64,000 nucleotides of DNA from Epiperipatus broadwayi (taxonomy: Eukaryota; Onychophora; Udeonychophora; Euonychophora; Peripatidae), in NCBI GenBank assembly GCA_028023455.1, contig JAQFVV010000013.1, positions 10,824,579-10,888,578 on the forward strand, read 5' to 3'. The notes beneath the pieces were generated by a model. The model was not told the DNA's origin, searched no databases, and worked only from the letters and a program-made list of their open reading frames with translations. Below are positions 36,750 through 53,464 of this stretch, in pieces. The position numbers and the translations under genes are program-made. Positions within the stretch are counted from its first letter, which is position 1. The number at the start of each line of letters is the position of its first letter.

Positions 36750-36822
36750 TATCTAGGATTGTTCCTATCCGTAGACTGATTTTGAGCTATGTGTCTCTTC
36801 AGTGATGAGCTAGGATACCAGA
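36750..36822 (-). ncRNA. Hammerhead-like motif, family B left arm (mutated)
   Basis: On the minus strand CUGAAGA (36802-36796) is followed by GACACAUAGCUC as a degraded stem II. AAAA stands in place of GAAA (36783-36780), then AUCAGUC with the predicted cleavage after C. Downstream UAGGA can pair with UCCUA on the 5' side as an outer stem I helix. G12 to A and the broken stem II should make it inactive. Confidence 0.5.
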
Positions 36823-36879
36823 TTCAAAAAATCATTTCAAGCTAAGCATTTATCTAACAGTTAACTGTCAAGAAGAACA

Positions 36880-36950
36880 TCTGAAACTTTTAGACACTGA
36901 AGAGAGCTAGCTATAGCTTGAAACTGGTCTGGGGGTGGGAACAATCCTAG
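36880..36950 (+). ncRNA. Hammerhead-like motif, family B right arm (core intact)
   Basis: CUGAAGA lies at 36897-36903. Stem II is GAGCUA/UAGCUU with loop GCUA (36904-36919, six pairs with one G-U). GAAA is at 36920-36923. Stem III is minimal, AC-UG-GU, followed by C, giving a canonical GUC cleavage site after 36929. All core boxes are present. Stem I is poor: UGGGGG pairs only partly with the strand 5' of the core. Family A and the opposite arm suggest stem I was once better. Confidence 0.6.
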
Positions 36951-37067
36951 ATAAAGATGATTTAAATGCCTTCTCTTGCAGTAGCATTTATCATTTAAAA
37001 AATTTAAAAAAGCTTGTTTAGAGCTTATTAGTATGCTCTTAATTTTACATATATGCAAATACAAGCT

Positions 37068-37168
37068 ATGTATATATATATATATATATTATATATATAT
37101 ATACATAGAAAGTCACATGATATATATATATATATATATATATATATCATGTGACATCTGACTTTCTA
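37068..37168. repeat. (TA)n hairpin
   Basis: (TA)n tracts sit around ATAGAAAGTCACATGATATA and its reverse complement TATATCATGTGACATCTGACTTTCTAT, a fold-back with a (TA)n centre. Confidence 0.8.
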
Positions 37169-43105
<5,937 letters not shown>

Positions 43106-43109
43106 ATTA

Positions 43110-43244
43110 AGTGATAATGCTATTTTTTTTCATATGTCATAGCATCGACCAGGACACAAACCCACAACCATCTGCAAACAACTACTTGCTTGCAAGGTGG
43201 CTGTGATGACCTCTTGGCTAACAATGCTCGACAGCGATAATGCT
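43110..43244 (-). mobile_element. tRNA-derived SINE with target-site duplication
   Basis: This is the same family as 5615-5763. On the minus strand it has a tRNA-like head with GGCTAACAATGC-type start, a TTGCAAG anticodon-arm segment and a GGGTTTGTGTCCTGG T arm. It ends GATGCTATGACATATG and an A-run. Flanks are AGTGATAATGCT (43110-43121) and AGCGATAATGCT (43233-43244), 11 of 12 identical. Confidence 0.8.
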
Positions 43245-43489
43245 CTTGGCTGTAATAAATACTACAATTCATGTTATTCTAAATCATTAGCTATCTATAA
43301 AATCACAAATAAACAATGATCATCAGATTATAATGCAAAAAAAAAATATTTCTAGACTGAAATGGTAAAAAATGGATCAGTTGTTATTGTCTTCAGTAGG
43401 TTAATTGTAAACTAGAAAATTATTTGCATTTCAATAAAGTGCTGCAACTGGGTAATAACACTAGGACATCATAGATAGTAATCTTCCAT

Positions 43490-43690
43490 TGAGCCCAGAC
43501 TTTCAAGCTTCCTCCAGTCATCCACTCCATCTTATACAATCACATGCATGTGAAAAAAAATTGGTCTGCATCATCATCTCCCGCACATATGTAATCAGAG
43601 CTTGATTTATGTTAAGACATCTCGATGTGTTTACAGTGAAAGTAGAGTGACAGACCTTAAATTCCATGATTTGCAACTTTAGTTCTGCTG
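43490..43690 (-). repeat. Family C copy, ribozyme core deleted
   Basis: On the minus strand it follows the family C order. Sequence equivalent to 'gtctatcttaatata..tctgagc' is followed by CATATGTGCGGGAGATGATGATGCAGACCAA, the stem I 5' strand. Then comes a T-run where the hammerhead core should be, then CATGCATGTGATTG and the 'agatggagtgg...gaaagtctgggctcaa' end. Confidence 0.55.
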
Positions 43691-44690
43691 ATGCCCAACC
43701 GTTTTATAAACTCCCCCAAAATAAACCATGCCGATTATTTATTTAATAAATTTTAATTAAGAATCATTAGAATGCAGAATTTATTGATATTGACGGAGGG
43801 AGAGATAAAATGTCTAAATTGCCAATTGTATATGATTTTTCCTTTCTCAAAAGAAAAAAAAAGAATTAATCAATAATTTTACACTACAAAACAAATATTT
43901 TGATATTGTCAAGAAGCTTAAATTTACTTATAAATTTTGTCTATCGAGCTTTTGATGAGCAATTCAAAGGTTAATTAAAATTAATAATTTACATATTTTA
44001 AATTATTAAATCATAATAAAAGTTGTTTCTATAATTCAATTGTTTTAAATTTAATTAATGAACCAAATTATAAGAGCTAAACTGCAAGACAAGCTCAATG
44101 AATAAGTAAAAAATAAAATCAATTCTTAGTCAAGTACCCTTCTGTCTGTAGAACCTGAAATGAGTTTTATTTATAGATTAGTCAGTGAATTTAAACTACA
44201 GTTTTCTGCTCAAAAGAAAACCAGTTTTAAAATTCCAATAAGAAATTCAGCAAGAAAGATATGTTTTACGTAAAAACTGTCAAATCATTGGTTTTAATAA
44301 ACTCTTTACTACTTAAACGGATGCAGCACCTGCACCTCAATATTGAATTACAATAATTTTAAAAATAAATTTATTATTTACCATTAACTTTTATATATTC
44401 TTTTCTGCAAATAGATTGATTAGATGAAATAAAGCAACCCTCAAGTCTTAATATGAAAATTAATGATGATGTATTATGAAAGTCAAAAGTCCTTACATGA
44501 AAAATAAATCAATTAACACATCAGGAAGCATTTGATATCAAATGCTAAAAATTGACGATATTAATTAATAATATATATATAGTATTGTTCATAAATACAT
44601 TACAAATTTCCATGTTTTTTATTACTCTGTGATTGTCTTAGCTTTTATATTATGAAATTTTAGATTAAATAAAATTTATTCAACTATCTG
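43691..44690. other. AT-rich DNA without recognised gene
   Basis: Nothing recognisable beyond AT-rich sequence. Confidence 0.5.
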
Positions 44691-44694
44691 TAAA

Positions 44695-44790
44695 TATAGG
44701 GATTTGAACTCGGGCTTTCAAGCACTTTTCAACTATCCATACTATCTCATTACAATTATACACATGGCTCGAGATATGTGAAGAGTGCCT
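44695..44790 (-). repeat. Family C fragment (box-B-like end)
   Basis: The minus strand reads GAGATAGTATGGATAG...GAAAGCCCGAGTTCAAATCCC followed by TATATTTAC, matching the family C terminal part. GAGTTCAAATCCC fits pol III box B. Confidence 0.55.
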
Positions 44791-46090
44791 GTATTTCAAA
44801 TATTTTCATCTATCTGTAATATAAATTAATATAATAATGGATGAAAGGAAAAAGAAAATGCATTGGCTAACAGATAACTTTTTAATAAAGTTTACATTGG
44901 AATCATTAGTTATTTTCCAGTTTATCACCAGTTGATATTTAATAATAAGTGAATATGCTACTGAGTAATCTGCATTCAAGCATTCCATTGAAAAACAAAA
45001 GCTGTTAATGCATACTCAGTGATCTCTGAAATAACTTATTTCTCTTTCTTTATCTAATCAATTGTAGCCAATACTTAATACAGGGACAAAGGTTTTAACT
45101 TTTGGGGAATCATAAGATAGACTTCATTATTCAACAGTATTGTGCCAAATTATATTTACATCATGGATAGTGCTAGTACATGAATATTCTTTTACAAAGA
45201 CACTGAATAAAATATTAAGAATCACAGATGAGATTATATTGATTTCAGCTATCATTAGATTTGCCCCCATAAACTTTTTTGTAGGGTTACATGAATAATG
45301 TTTGATCTGTGCCATTCTTACAGAATATTCTTGCTAGCAGAAAATGTGGTGACACAGTTATTATTTCCAATTTATTCTATTTATATTCTGATCTTCATAT
45401 AATAAGTTATGTTCCATTTGTAATAATACTATTAAATGAATAATTTGCTCTTTATATGATAGGATGCTCAGGGGCTAATAGAATGGCCAGCAAAGTGATT
45501 AAATCTTACAATGCTAAATTTTTATATTTGAAAACATTCAAAACATAGTTATATGCAGAAAAAATTAGACATCTTAAAATTTCCATCAACACCATTGCTT
45601 ATGGAATGAGTAAATGCATGTTTGTTGATTCAATAAAGTATTTTAATTAATGCATTAAGAATAATGTTAATCACAATTAATTAAAATTTATAGAAAAATA
45701 AAATTATTTCAATTTTCAGTGATTTCCTCTCGAATAATGCTTATATAAATATACTTCCTTTTTATAAAAATTAAATCAGCCTTTAAAAAGTTCACCACAA
45801 AGCAAAAAAACTCTTTAATGACCATTCATAGACCGAAATTATATTTTCAAGCTCATCTGATGACTTTCAGTTCTGAGACAAAATTCTGTATAGTGACAAA
45901 ATAGTTGTTTTTTTCTATGTAATGATATGAATGACTAGCTTTAATTGCTTTGTTCACTCATTGATGAACTAACATTGTTATAAATATCTTTAATGTTTTG
46001 ACAGTTATATGATGTAAGCAAAATAGTTTTGGGGTTAAATCATGAGCTGGTTTTCATTAATTGATGAAATAGCATCTGTCATTGTCAAGG
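44791..46090. other. AT-rich DNA without recognised gene
   Basis: Near 45853-45890 'catctgatgactttcagttctgagacaaaa' vaguely resembles a decayed hammerhead core. No stem I pairing was found, so I do not call it. The rest holds nothing recognisable. Confidence 0.4.
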
Positions 46091-48102
46091 TTAACTTTTC
46101 AAAGAAAAGCCATTAGATCTCAAATAGTAATGAGATTGAGGGTGAAGTAAAAAATGAGATTGAGTGTGAAGTAGTTGAGCATTCAGAATATGTGGATTAA
46201 CAAAATGTTTATTTTCTTCAGTTCCATCATTAATTGATTTCAAGTTTATATTGAAAAAAGAGATAAAATAAGTGGTTTTCATAGGCTGGAATATGTTTGG
46301 CTTCATCAGTTATATTTAAACCAGTTAGCATTGTTAATATTTTAATCAATCCCCTCATGGTTCTCCAATCATAGTTTTCTAAATTAACAAGTATTTTAGC
46401 ATTATCAAAATCAAGTTTGTGACCAATTTTTAAAAATTGTGAAGTAAAAGCTGGTGTATTTAACTTCTGATTAAAGGTATTTTTATATTTATTAATTCTG
46501 ACATTGATTCATCTATTAGATTGGCCTACAAAACTTTTTAAGCTCTGTAAACATGGAATTTCATAAACCCCCTGGTATTTCAAAAGTACAGAAAAATCAA
46601 TTTTTTTGCTAGTGGAAAAAAAATAGTTTTTATGTACTGATTTTATCAGTGACTCCTTTGATATAAAGTAAAACCACTTTATAATTAATTGAATTATTGA
46701 TTTTATCCTCTTTCTTTTTTCAGTATCAATGCTATGTAATGTCTTACATATGATCTTTTTATTGTAACCATTAGAAGGTAAAATATTTTTTGTTAGCTCT
46801 ATTTTTTGAGTAAGATGATCTTCATCTGACAAACTACAGTTCTCATGAGAAGATTTTTTGCTACAGAAAATATTTGTGCAGAATTATGGTGAGAATGAAA
46901 ATTGAAGTATGTGTTTATGTGGGTGCATTTTCTATAAACTGATATTGATAATGAGTCATCATATTTTCTTGCAATCAAAACCTCTAGAAGAGAAAGTAAT
47001 TTGCTATTTTTAACTCCATAGTAAATTTAATATTAGGATGCCAATCATTAAGAAAAACAAGAAAAGAATTCAAAGCATTAATACCATGAGGCCATATAAC
47101 AAATGTATCATCCACATATCTGAGACAAATAGAAGGTTTCTGAGTAGCTGCATTTTTTACTTGACTTTCAAAATTATTCATGATGAGATCAGCAATTGAT
47201 AGTGGAGATCTCATAGAAAGTCCTTTAATTTGTTTATACTTTTGAAATCATTAATTAAAAAATGTATTTTTAAGACAATGTTTTGCTAATGGAATAATAA
47301 AATCAGGCAAATTATTGAATTGAGCTATCATAGATAAAGCTTCTTCAACAGGAATACTAATAAATTTAGAAGAAACACCAAAACTAACCAATAAATCAGT
47401 TTTAGTTAGTTTTAAATTTTTAACTATAGAAATAAAATGACATGAATTTTTAACTCTGGATGGAATGTTATCAGTCAATGACTGTAAGCATTGCGCTAAA
47501 TATTTAGCCATAGCATGTATGGGAAAATATATATCATACACAATAGGTCACAATAGTACCTCAGGTTAGGCAAATCATAACATGTAGGATATAATGAAGT
47601 GCATTTTCTTGGAGAAATTTTAATTTTCATCCCTTCATCTATAATGGAACATTTTATAAGACATTTTGTCTCATTTTCTAAATATGTCAGGGGATCTAAT
47701 AATCTTTTTGTATATTCCATCATTTAATAAATTTAAAATTTTATTATTATAATCTAAATGACTAAGTACAATAGCCAAATTATTTTTTATCTGCTGAAAT
47801 AATTACAATGGAATCATCTTTTTTTAAATTATGACTTGCAACAAATTCTCCTTTAGATAAATTACTTTTTGATTGTTTCATATTTTTTAAGCTGTTACAA
47901 GCCTCACATCTAATAAGATCAGCAATGTGTAAGTCTATAGTTTTAAAGAAGATTTTATATTGCATATAATATTTTCAACTGGAATACATTTATGAGCCAG
48001 CACATAATTAAAATCTTTTCCAATAATGAAGTTTCATTTGAAGAAAGTTGATGCTTAGATAAATTTTTTACATGTAAATTAATTGAAGTATGTTTGGAAG
48101 TA
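46091..48102 (-). pseudogene. Penelope-like element, RT plus GIY-YIG endonuclease, degenerate
   Basis: Reading from 48100 down, the N-terminal helical region (about 47965-47500) is broken by frameshifts. SFGVSSKFISIPVEEAL (about 47390-47330) corresponds to RT motif A of Penelope-like elements, with the catalytic Asp lost. MRSPLS (47214-47197) corresponds to the MGSPLS motif B. RYVDDTFVIWPHG (about 47121-47083) is an intact-looking motif C. After more frameshifts comes the linker (46832-46570), then GVYEIPCLQ...FVGQSNR (46568-46509), the GIY-YIG endonuclease start (GVY / FVG). The C-terminal part runs to 46095, ending in the conserved 'cctttgaaaagttaaccttg' end. Such proteins normally copy the element RNA at a nicked chromosomal site. 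It is dead here: at least five frameshifts or stops. Confidence 0.85.
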
Positions 48103-48556
48103 TGTAGATCAGTCTATTAGATAAATTAATATCAGAATTAATGAACATAAAATATCTTAAATGAGAAGTTAAATACATCAGCTTTTACTTCAATTTTTTA
48201 GATATTGGTCACAAACTTGATTTTGATAATGCTAAAATACTAGCTAATTTAGAAAAGTATGATTTGAGAACCATGAAGGATTCAATTGAAATATTAAAAA
48301 GATCATCTGGTTTAAATAGAGCTGATGGAGCACAATATATTCCAACCTTATGGAGACTACTTATTTTATCTCTTTTTTCTAATATAAACTTGAAATCAAT
48401 TAATGGTGAAACTGAAGAAAATAAACATTTTGTTAATCTACATACTCTGAATTTTCAATTACTTTATGCTCAATCTCATTCTTTACTTCACACTTAATCT
48501 CATTACTATTTGAGATCTAATGGTTTTTCTTTAAAAAGTTAACCTTGTCAATGGCG
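48103..48556 (+). pseudogene. Penelope-like 3' fragment, inverted next to its relative
   Basis: It encodes the C-terminal half of the GIY-YIG domain and tail: IGHKLDFDNAKILANLEKYDLRTMKDSIEILKRSSGLNRA-like sequence (about 48200-48320) and LLHT (about 48490). It ends at GTTAACCTTGTCAATGG (48539-48556). It matches the reverse complement of 46091-46510 and also 54110-54535. It abuts the minus-strand element almost directly at 48102/48103, head-to-head. Confidence 0.8.
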
Positions 48557-49530
48557 CATGCAATTCGTTATCAAAACATTGGGAATTAATCAAATATAAT
48601 GATCAATTAAATTATTATAAAAACAAATTGGCATGAATAAAATAATGAAACTAAATAAAATTCTAATTAAAAAGAACAAAAAAAAAGATAGTTTTTTTCT
48701 ACTTGAATCTAAAAGTTAAAATAAAGAACAGTGTGTCGATAGCATATTTTGTTTTCTGGCTAATATGATATTCTTAGAAGATAATACTGTGCTGTTACAA
48801 ATTAGATAAATATATCTAAAAACAGAAATTATATTAAAGAATAATATTCGCATTATTAAAATTGGAATATAAAATATTAATTTAGAATAGCAATATTTCA
48901 TATCTTTTTTGAATTAGATAAAAAAATTCTAAAGATAATCATTATATTTTTAATGCTGCAAACCTATATTAGATTAGCTATTACAAAAAAAGTATAAACT
49001 CAATTGCAATTGATTTGATGTAATATTTAGATCGGTTATGAATAGTGAAATGTTTATTATTAATTATTAATCCTAAGAGTTTGCAGCTGATTTGAGAAAT
49101 ACAAACAAACTCTTTTCTTAAGTATTGTTAATATATCATGTGCATAACTTCAAGCTTATGATTATTTTTTCACTTGCAAGTGACTAATGTTAATCCAAAT
49201 GTTCATGCCTTCATTTTGGTTACAACATTATTTCATAAAGATGTGTAATATTCAATAATAAATTGTTGCTGAGAGGACTATAAACTCCCTTAAGTTAGTG
49301 TTGATGTAGTGTAAAAAATATTTATGCTTCAACTAACAATATTGTTTGCAATGACTGTTACAAATGTTTTGCATATTAAACTATTGAATATTATTTTAAT
49401 TGTACTTTTTAGAAATATTTATGTTTCCATTATTTGAGGGTTTTTTTTTTCTATTTTTTTTGTTTAATCATTTCTAGATTGTATTTGAAAATAAATAAAA
49501 AAACATTTATTTTACTACATAAATATATTA
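48557..49530. other. AT-rich DNA without recognised gene
   Basis: I see nothing that looks coding or RNA-like. Confidence 0.5.
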
Positions 49531-49617
49531 AGTGCAAATTTGAAGTGATATATATATATATATATATATATCATTGCAAATTTGAAGTGATATATATATA
49601 TATATATATATATCATT
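49531..49617. repeat. Tandem duplicate with (AT)n hairpins
   Basis: The unit 'gcaaatttgaagtga(TA)nTATCAT' occurs twice in a row (49532-49573 and 49576-49617). Each copy has a TGATATA..TATATCA self-complementary core. Confidence 0.85.
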
Positions 49618-50035
49618 TTAGCTTATACTATTAATGAATGAATCTCTTAGATATACATGACATAAAGTTGCAATTTTTTTTCGCCATGACCTCCTCCATA
49701 TATTTTGTACTGATTTTACTTCTGTAACTTATTTGTTATTTATTTAAAAAAATATACATTGCGTAATAATGAGCTTGTTAACTTTAAGAACAAATCTGTT
49801 CCATGTTTTAAACTTAGGCAGATAAAACTTAAACAGAAATTAACAACAAAATAAAAATGCCTAATATATGAAAACAAAAATCAATCATTTAACATCTCAG
49901 GAAATATTTTCAGTTTGATATGATATTGTACTAAAATATATTGTAATGGTATGGAAAAACAAGACTGGACTTAATGGGATAAAAATCATTACCATTAAAC
50001 CCATTTGATAATCAAATTCAAATTAAATATATATA
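49618..50035. other. AT-rich DNA without recognised gene
   Basis: Nothing recognisable beyond AT-rich sequence. Confidence 0.5.
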
Positions 50036-50310
50036 AAAGTATCGCATGATCACCATTTTTTATGCTTGTTCATAACTGTTATTAAAACAGGCAAAACTCT
50101 CTATACAGTAGTGCCATTCAGTGCAAGCCAGAGTAATTAATGGATCCAAGGCTCCTGCCTGATAAAATCCACAAGCTAGAAACTAGTCTGGGGATATTGG
50201 ATATGTAGGTACTACATGGGGATTTTATCCACAAGCCTTCTGGCATCCATTGATTACTCTGATTTGCACTGATTGGCACTACTATATGAAGGGTTTGCCT
50301 GTTTTAATAT
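50036..50310 (+). mobile_element. Family A fold-back element, short form
   Basis: Terminal inverted repeats of about 60 bp start ATTAAAACAGGCAAAA (50081) and end TTTGCCTGTTTTAAT (50308). Left-flank similarity to the 59.8 kb copy extends outward to about 50036 (ATCGCATGATCACC). The internal part carries a decayed hammerhead. TTAA occurs at both ends and may be a target site, or just part of the terminal repeat. Confidence 0.8.
50144..50202 (+). ncRNA. Hammerhead-like motif, family A (decayed)
   Basis: The 59-nt arrangement is the same as at 59933-59991. AUCCAA and CUCCU form the stem I 5' strand. CUGAUAA stands for CUGANGA (G8 to A). Stem II is degraded, GAAA is at 50179-50182, CUAGUC is followed by the predicted cleavage after 50188, then UGGGGA.UA.UUGGAU. 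Stem I (UUGGAU/AUCCAA) is fully complementary. The core lesion should inactivate it. Confidence 0.6.
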
Positions 50311-51382
50311 ATAAAAGTAATGAATGAATATGAATGAGCCTGAGAGATCATCAAAAAGCTAATTATAAGTTCTCAAGCATTACAGAGAAAAAAAATAAAA
50401 TCAACAGTCAACATTGTGACTGGATTTAAAAATGGTCTACTCTAGACCAGGTGAATTATTTATCCCTTGCCAAGGTTGGTACAGATTATATAAACAATAA
50501 TTTGGATGCATAAACTTAAGAGCTAATTCATCAGAATATAATAATGAACAATAGTTCTGGGATACAGAAACATGCTGATTATCATCAACACCCTGACCAT
50601 TTAATACCATTAATGGCCAACTATGAACTTAATTTCTAATAACAAAAACTAAATAAAATGTAGTGCATAAACTTTGAAAGATATACATTTGCAACATTCA
50701 GCATTAGAGCAGTACACAATCAATACTGTCCATAATACTAAACATAAATAATTCATATATCTGACCATTATGTATGAATCCAGCTCAGTGAGCAAGAGCT
50801 CTGTAACTGTTACTGTGAACAAGAGATAATACTAATATAATATTTTAAACCTAGCCTAAGATTAAATAAATTCACTGGAATAATTTAATAAAGTATAAAT
50901 TTAATAATAAAAAAATAAAATTAAATCTATTGAGTACATTATAGATTCAACATTCTGATTTAGATTAGAATAATATAAAAAATATGATATTATTTTGTAA
51001 TTTACATATATCTCAATAGGTTTACATAATACACACCTATACATAAGTACTCAGATATACTGCATAATAATTTAAAATTAATATATTAGAATTGTCATTA
51101 ACTAATAAAATAAAAATCAATTTATTTTAATAATATATAAATAATGACTGAATTAACATATATATAGCTCTACCTGACACACAATCAAATGTGTTCACAC
51201 ACTGGCATTTATTTCATTTATCAACAAATAATAAACTTATTAAATCATATATTTTCACAAGACATAATTCAATGTCAAAGACTATATACATAAAACCAAT
51301 GCACACATAAGTGCATATTACTATTATCTTTTTACAAATCAAAGTTATTAGTATATTTTAAGCAAAATTTGTTTTTTCTTTA

Positions 51383-51426
<44 letters not shown>

Positions 51427-52559
51427 AGCCTTTTTGACAGTCCTTCATAAAAGTTTAAGTTACTTTTAATTGTAAATGTCTTTTTAAAAAAAGAAGTTAC
51501 TAGAAAATCCTTTTAAAACTCTTTGGGTTTTTTTCTTTACAATATTTAATTAATCCAAATTGAGATAAATCCTTTATAAATGTTAATAGGAATAAATTGT
51601 TGGAAGACTAAATGATTATTCACTATATTTTTTTCATTTAAATGGCTAATATAGTCAGCAGTTATTTACTCTCAAAACTGATAACTAAAATATTTAACTT
51701 TAAAACTGTGATTAACATAATCTCATGTTTCAATAGATATTACCAACTTATATCTGTTCATGAAGTATAACTCCTGTATTCATACTATATAATATATACA
51801 GTAACTTCATTTGTACTTTGCAAACTGTGTATTTATAAACTATAGCACAAAACTTTTTCCAGTAAGCTGACTAGGACTGGAATTTTTTGGTAAGCTGGCC
51901 TATCCTAAAACAACAGGCTAACATATTGACATCTTCAGGAAAGGTTTAAATCAGGTAACTCTTGGCATTCAGTCAGATTTGTTCAGCTTTGTTCAACCTC
52001 TATAATTTGGTAGGCTTCAGACATGCCATCTAATACATAATATGGGCTATGAAACCCAAACAAGCTAGAACTGGCTTCCATGTGAATTCAAACTCTATTA
52101 TCATAAAATTATCAGCAGCTCTACTTCTTATCTCCAGTTATAACTTCATAGTAATAATCCTGTTTATGTCGCAATCCCCTACTGTGTTTTCAATCTTTTT
52201 ATAGACAAGAATGGAATTTTAAAAAACACAGTAATTAAAAGTAAGTTTTTTAAATCTTGATTAAAAAAGTTAATGCCTCTTTTCAGTTAACCTTATTCTT
52301 TCAAAAACAACTTGTAGAATTTTATTAAAGTATTTAATTTAAAAAAATGTTAATCTAATTACAAAATAAATAGAGGAATTTTATAATTACATGAAAGCAA
52401 ATTTGCTTTAGATTTCACAATCAGAATTAATAAAATATTAACTAGACCTTTTCAAATGTTTAATTTAAAATAATTTTTCTAGTTCAAAATTAACTGTTAT
52501 TCCAACATATATATATATATATATTTAAATAAATATCAAAAAATATTGTTTAATGTTCA
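50311..52559. other. AT-rich DNA without recognised gene
   Basis: An (AT)n(GT)n microsatellite lies at 51383-51426. A slightly GC-richer patch at 51860-52080 (TTGGTAGGCTTCAGACATGCC, AACAAGCTAGAACTGG) may be part of an old repeat but has no open frame. No gene is recognised. Confidence 0.45.
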
Positions 52560-52571
52560 CTTATATATATA

Positions 52572-52980
52572 TGAAAAATAAAAACAAGTTAGTCACATAA
52601 CCTGCTATCACTTGTTATTTATGATCAATAGATGGTGTCTTTACCAAAACCGCCGAAACAAGTGTAAAATATTTTTACATAAACGCAAAAGGAGTCAGAA
52701 TTAACTACCTCTTTCATTTTTCTCCCTCCAGATCAGCTGATTTCAGCTGGTTTGTTTCATCAGTGGAAGGATAGAGCTATAGAAACTAGGTCTAAAGACT
52801 GACTCTCAAGCATTTATGCAAAACGTTTATATCAGTTTGCAAGCGTGAATTTTTCAGACCGGTAAAGTCTTCAAACTCAGCCTAGCAAGCTAGATATCTA
52901 TATGGGTCTGATCTCAGTTCAGTTTCACCACATAGTCAAAGTCTCTGCAATATATATCATTGCAAGAAAACTTTAAAGGT
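52572..52980 (-). mobile_element. Family D element, copy 1
   Basis: This is a non-coding repeat of about 400 bp. On the minus strand it contains a hammerhead-like motif (52720-52775), then GGTAGTTAATTCTGACTCC, a TTTTACACTTGTTTCGG block and CATCTATTGATCATAAATAAC. The next copy follows in tandem at 52988. The 28.1 kb palindrome is a relative. The plus strand has no ORF. Confidence 0.75.
52715..52775 (-). ncRNA. Hammerhead ribozyme motif, family D (core boxes intact)
   Basis: On the minus strand the stem I strand UCCUUCCA (52771-52764) leads directly into CUGAUGA (52763-52757). A 12-nt stem-loop II AACAAACCAGCU follows (weak here; a GCUU in copy 2 suggests an ancestral AAGC/GCUU stem). GAAA is at 52744-52741. 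Stem III is AUCA-GC-UGAU, then C with the predicted AUC cleavage after 52731. UGGAGGGA (52730-52723) then pairs with UCCUUCCA over eight bases (one G-U). It has all boxes in the right order; stem II is the doubtful part. Confidence 0.65.
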
Positions 52981-52984
52981 ACAT

Positions 52985-53415
52985 TTATGAAAAATAAAAA
53001 AAAATAAAAACAAGTTAGTCACGAACCTGCTATCACTTGTTATTTATGATCAATAGATGGTTTACCAAAACCGCGAAACAAGTGTAAAATATTTTTACAT
53101 AAACGCAAAGAGTCAGTTCTCCTCTTCATTTTTCTCACCTCCAGATCAGTGATTTCAAGCTGGTTTGGCAGTGGAAGGATAGAGCTTAAAAACTAGGTCT
53201 AAAGACTGACTCTCAAGCGTTTATGAAAACGTTATATCAGTTTGACTTGAATTTTTCAGACTAGTCTTAAACTCAGAGCAAGCTAGATATCTATATGGGT
53301 CTCATGTAGATATCTAGCTTGTAGCTGAGTTTGAAGCTTTTATGACTGATATACGGGCCTAGTTTTCATCCTTCTGAGAATCAGTGATCTGAGAATAAAA
53401 GGTAGTTAATTTGTA
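52985..53415. mobile_element. Family D element, copy 2, forming a palindrome
   Basis: 52988-53303 is a tandem duplicate of copy 1 but differs mostly by short deletions of one to several bases. From 53304 the sequence folds back: TAGATATCTAGCTTG.AGCTGAGTTT reverses AAACTCAG.GCAAGCTAGATATCTA. A shortened inverted copy then runs to GGTAGTTAATT (53415). The hammerhead core on copy 2 is lost (CACTG--CCAAACC). Confidence 0.7.
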
Positions 53416-53429
53416 TAATTTTATTATTG

Positions 53430-53464
<35 letters not shown>
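53430..53464. repeat. (TA)n(GA)n microsatellite
   Basis: A short compound tract at the junction between the family D repeats and the Penelope-like fragment. Confidence 0.9.

Larger units (their letters stand above)
36657..37043. mobile_element. Family B palindrome with a hammerhead motif on each arm
   Basis: The ends are inverted repeats (TTAAGAGCATGCTAATAAGC against GCTTATTAGTATGCTCTTAA). Similarity runs inward through 'ataaatgct.tt.c.agagaag' and 'atctttatctaggattgtt' to a centre near 36850. Each arm carries a hammerhead-like motif, one on each strand. There is no coding sequence. Confidence 0.8.
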
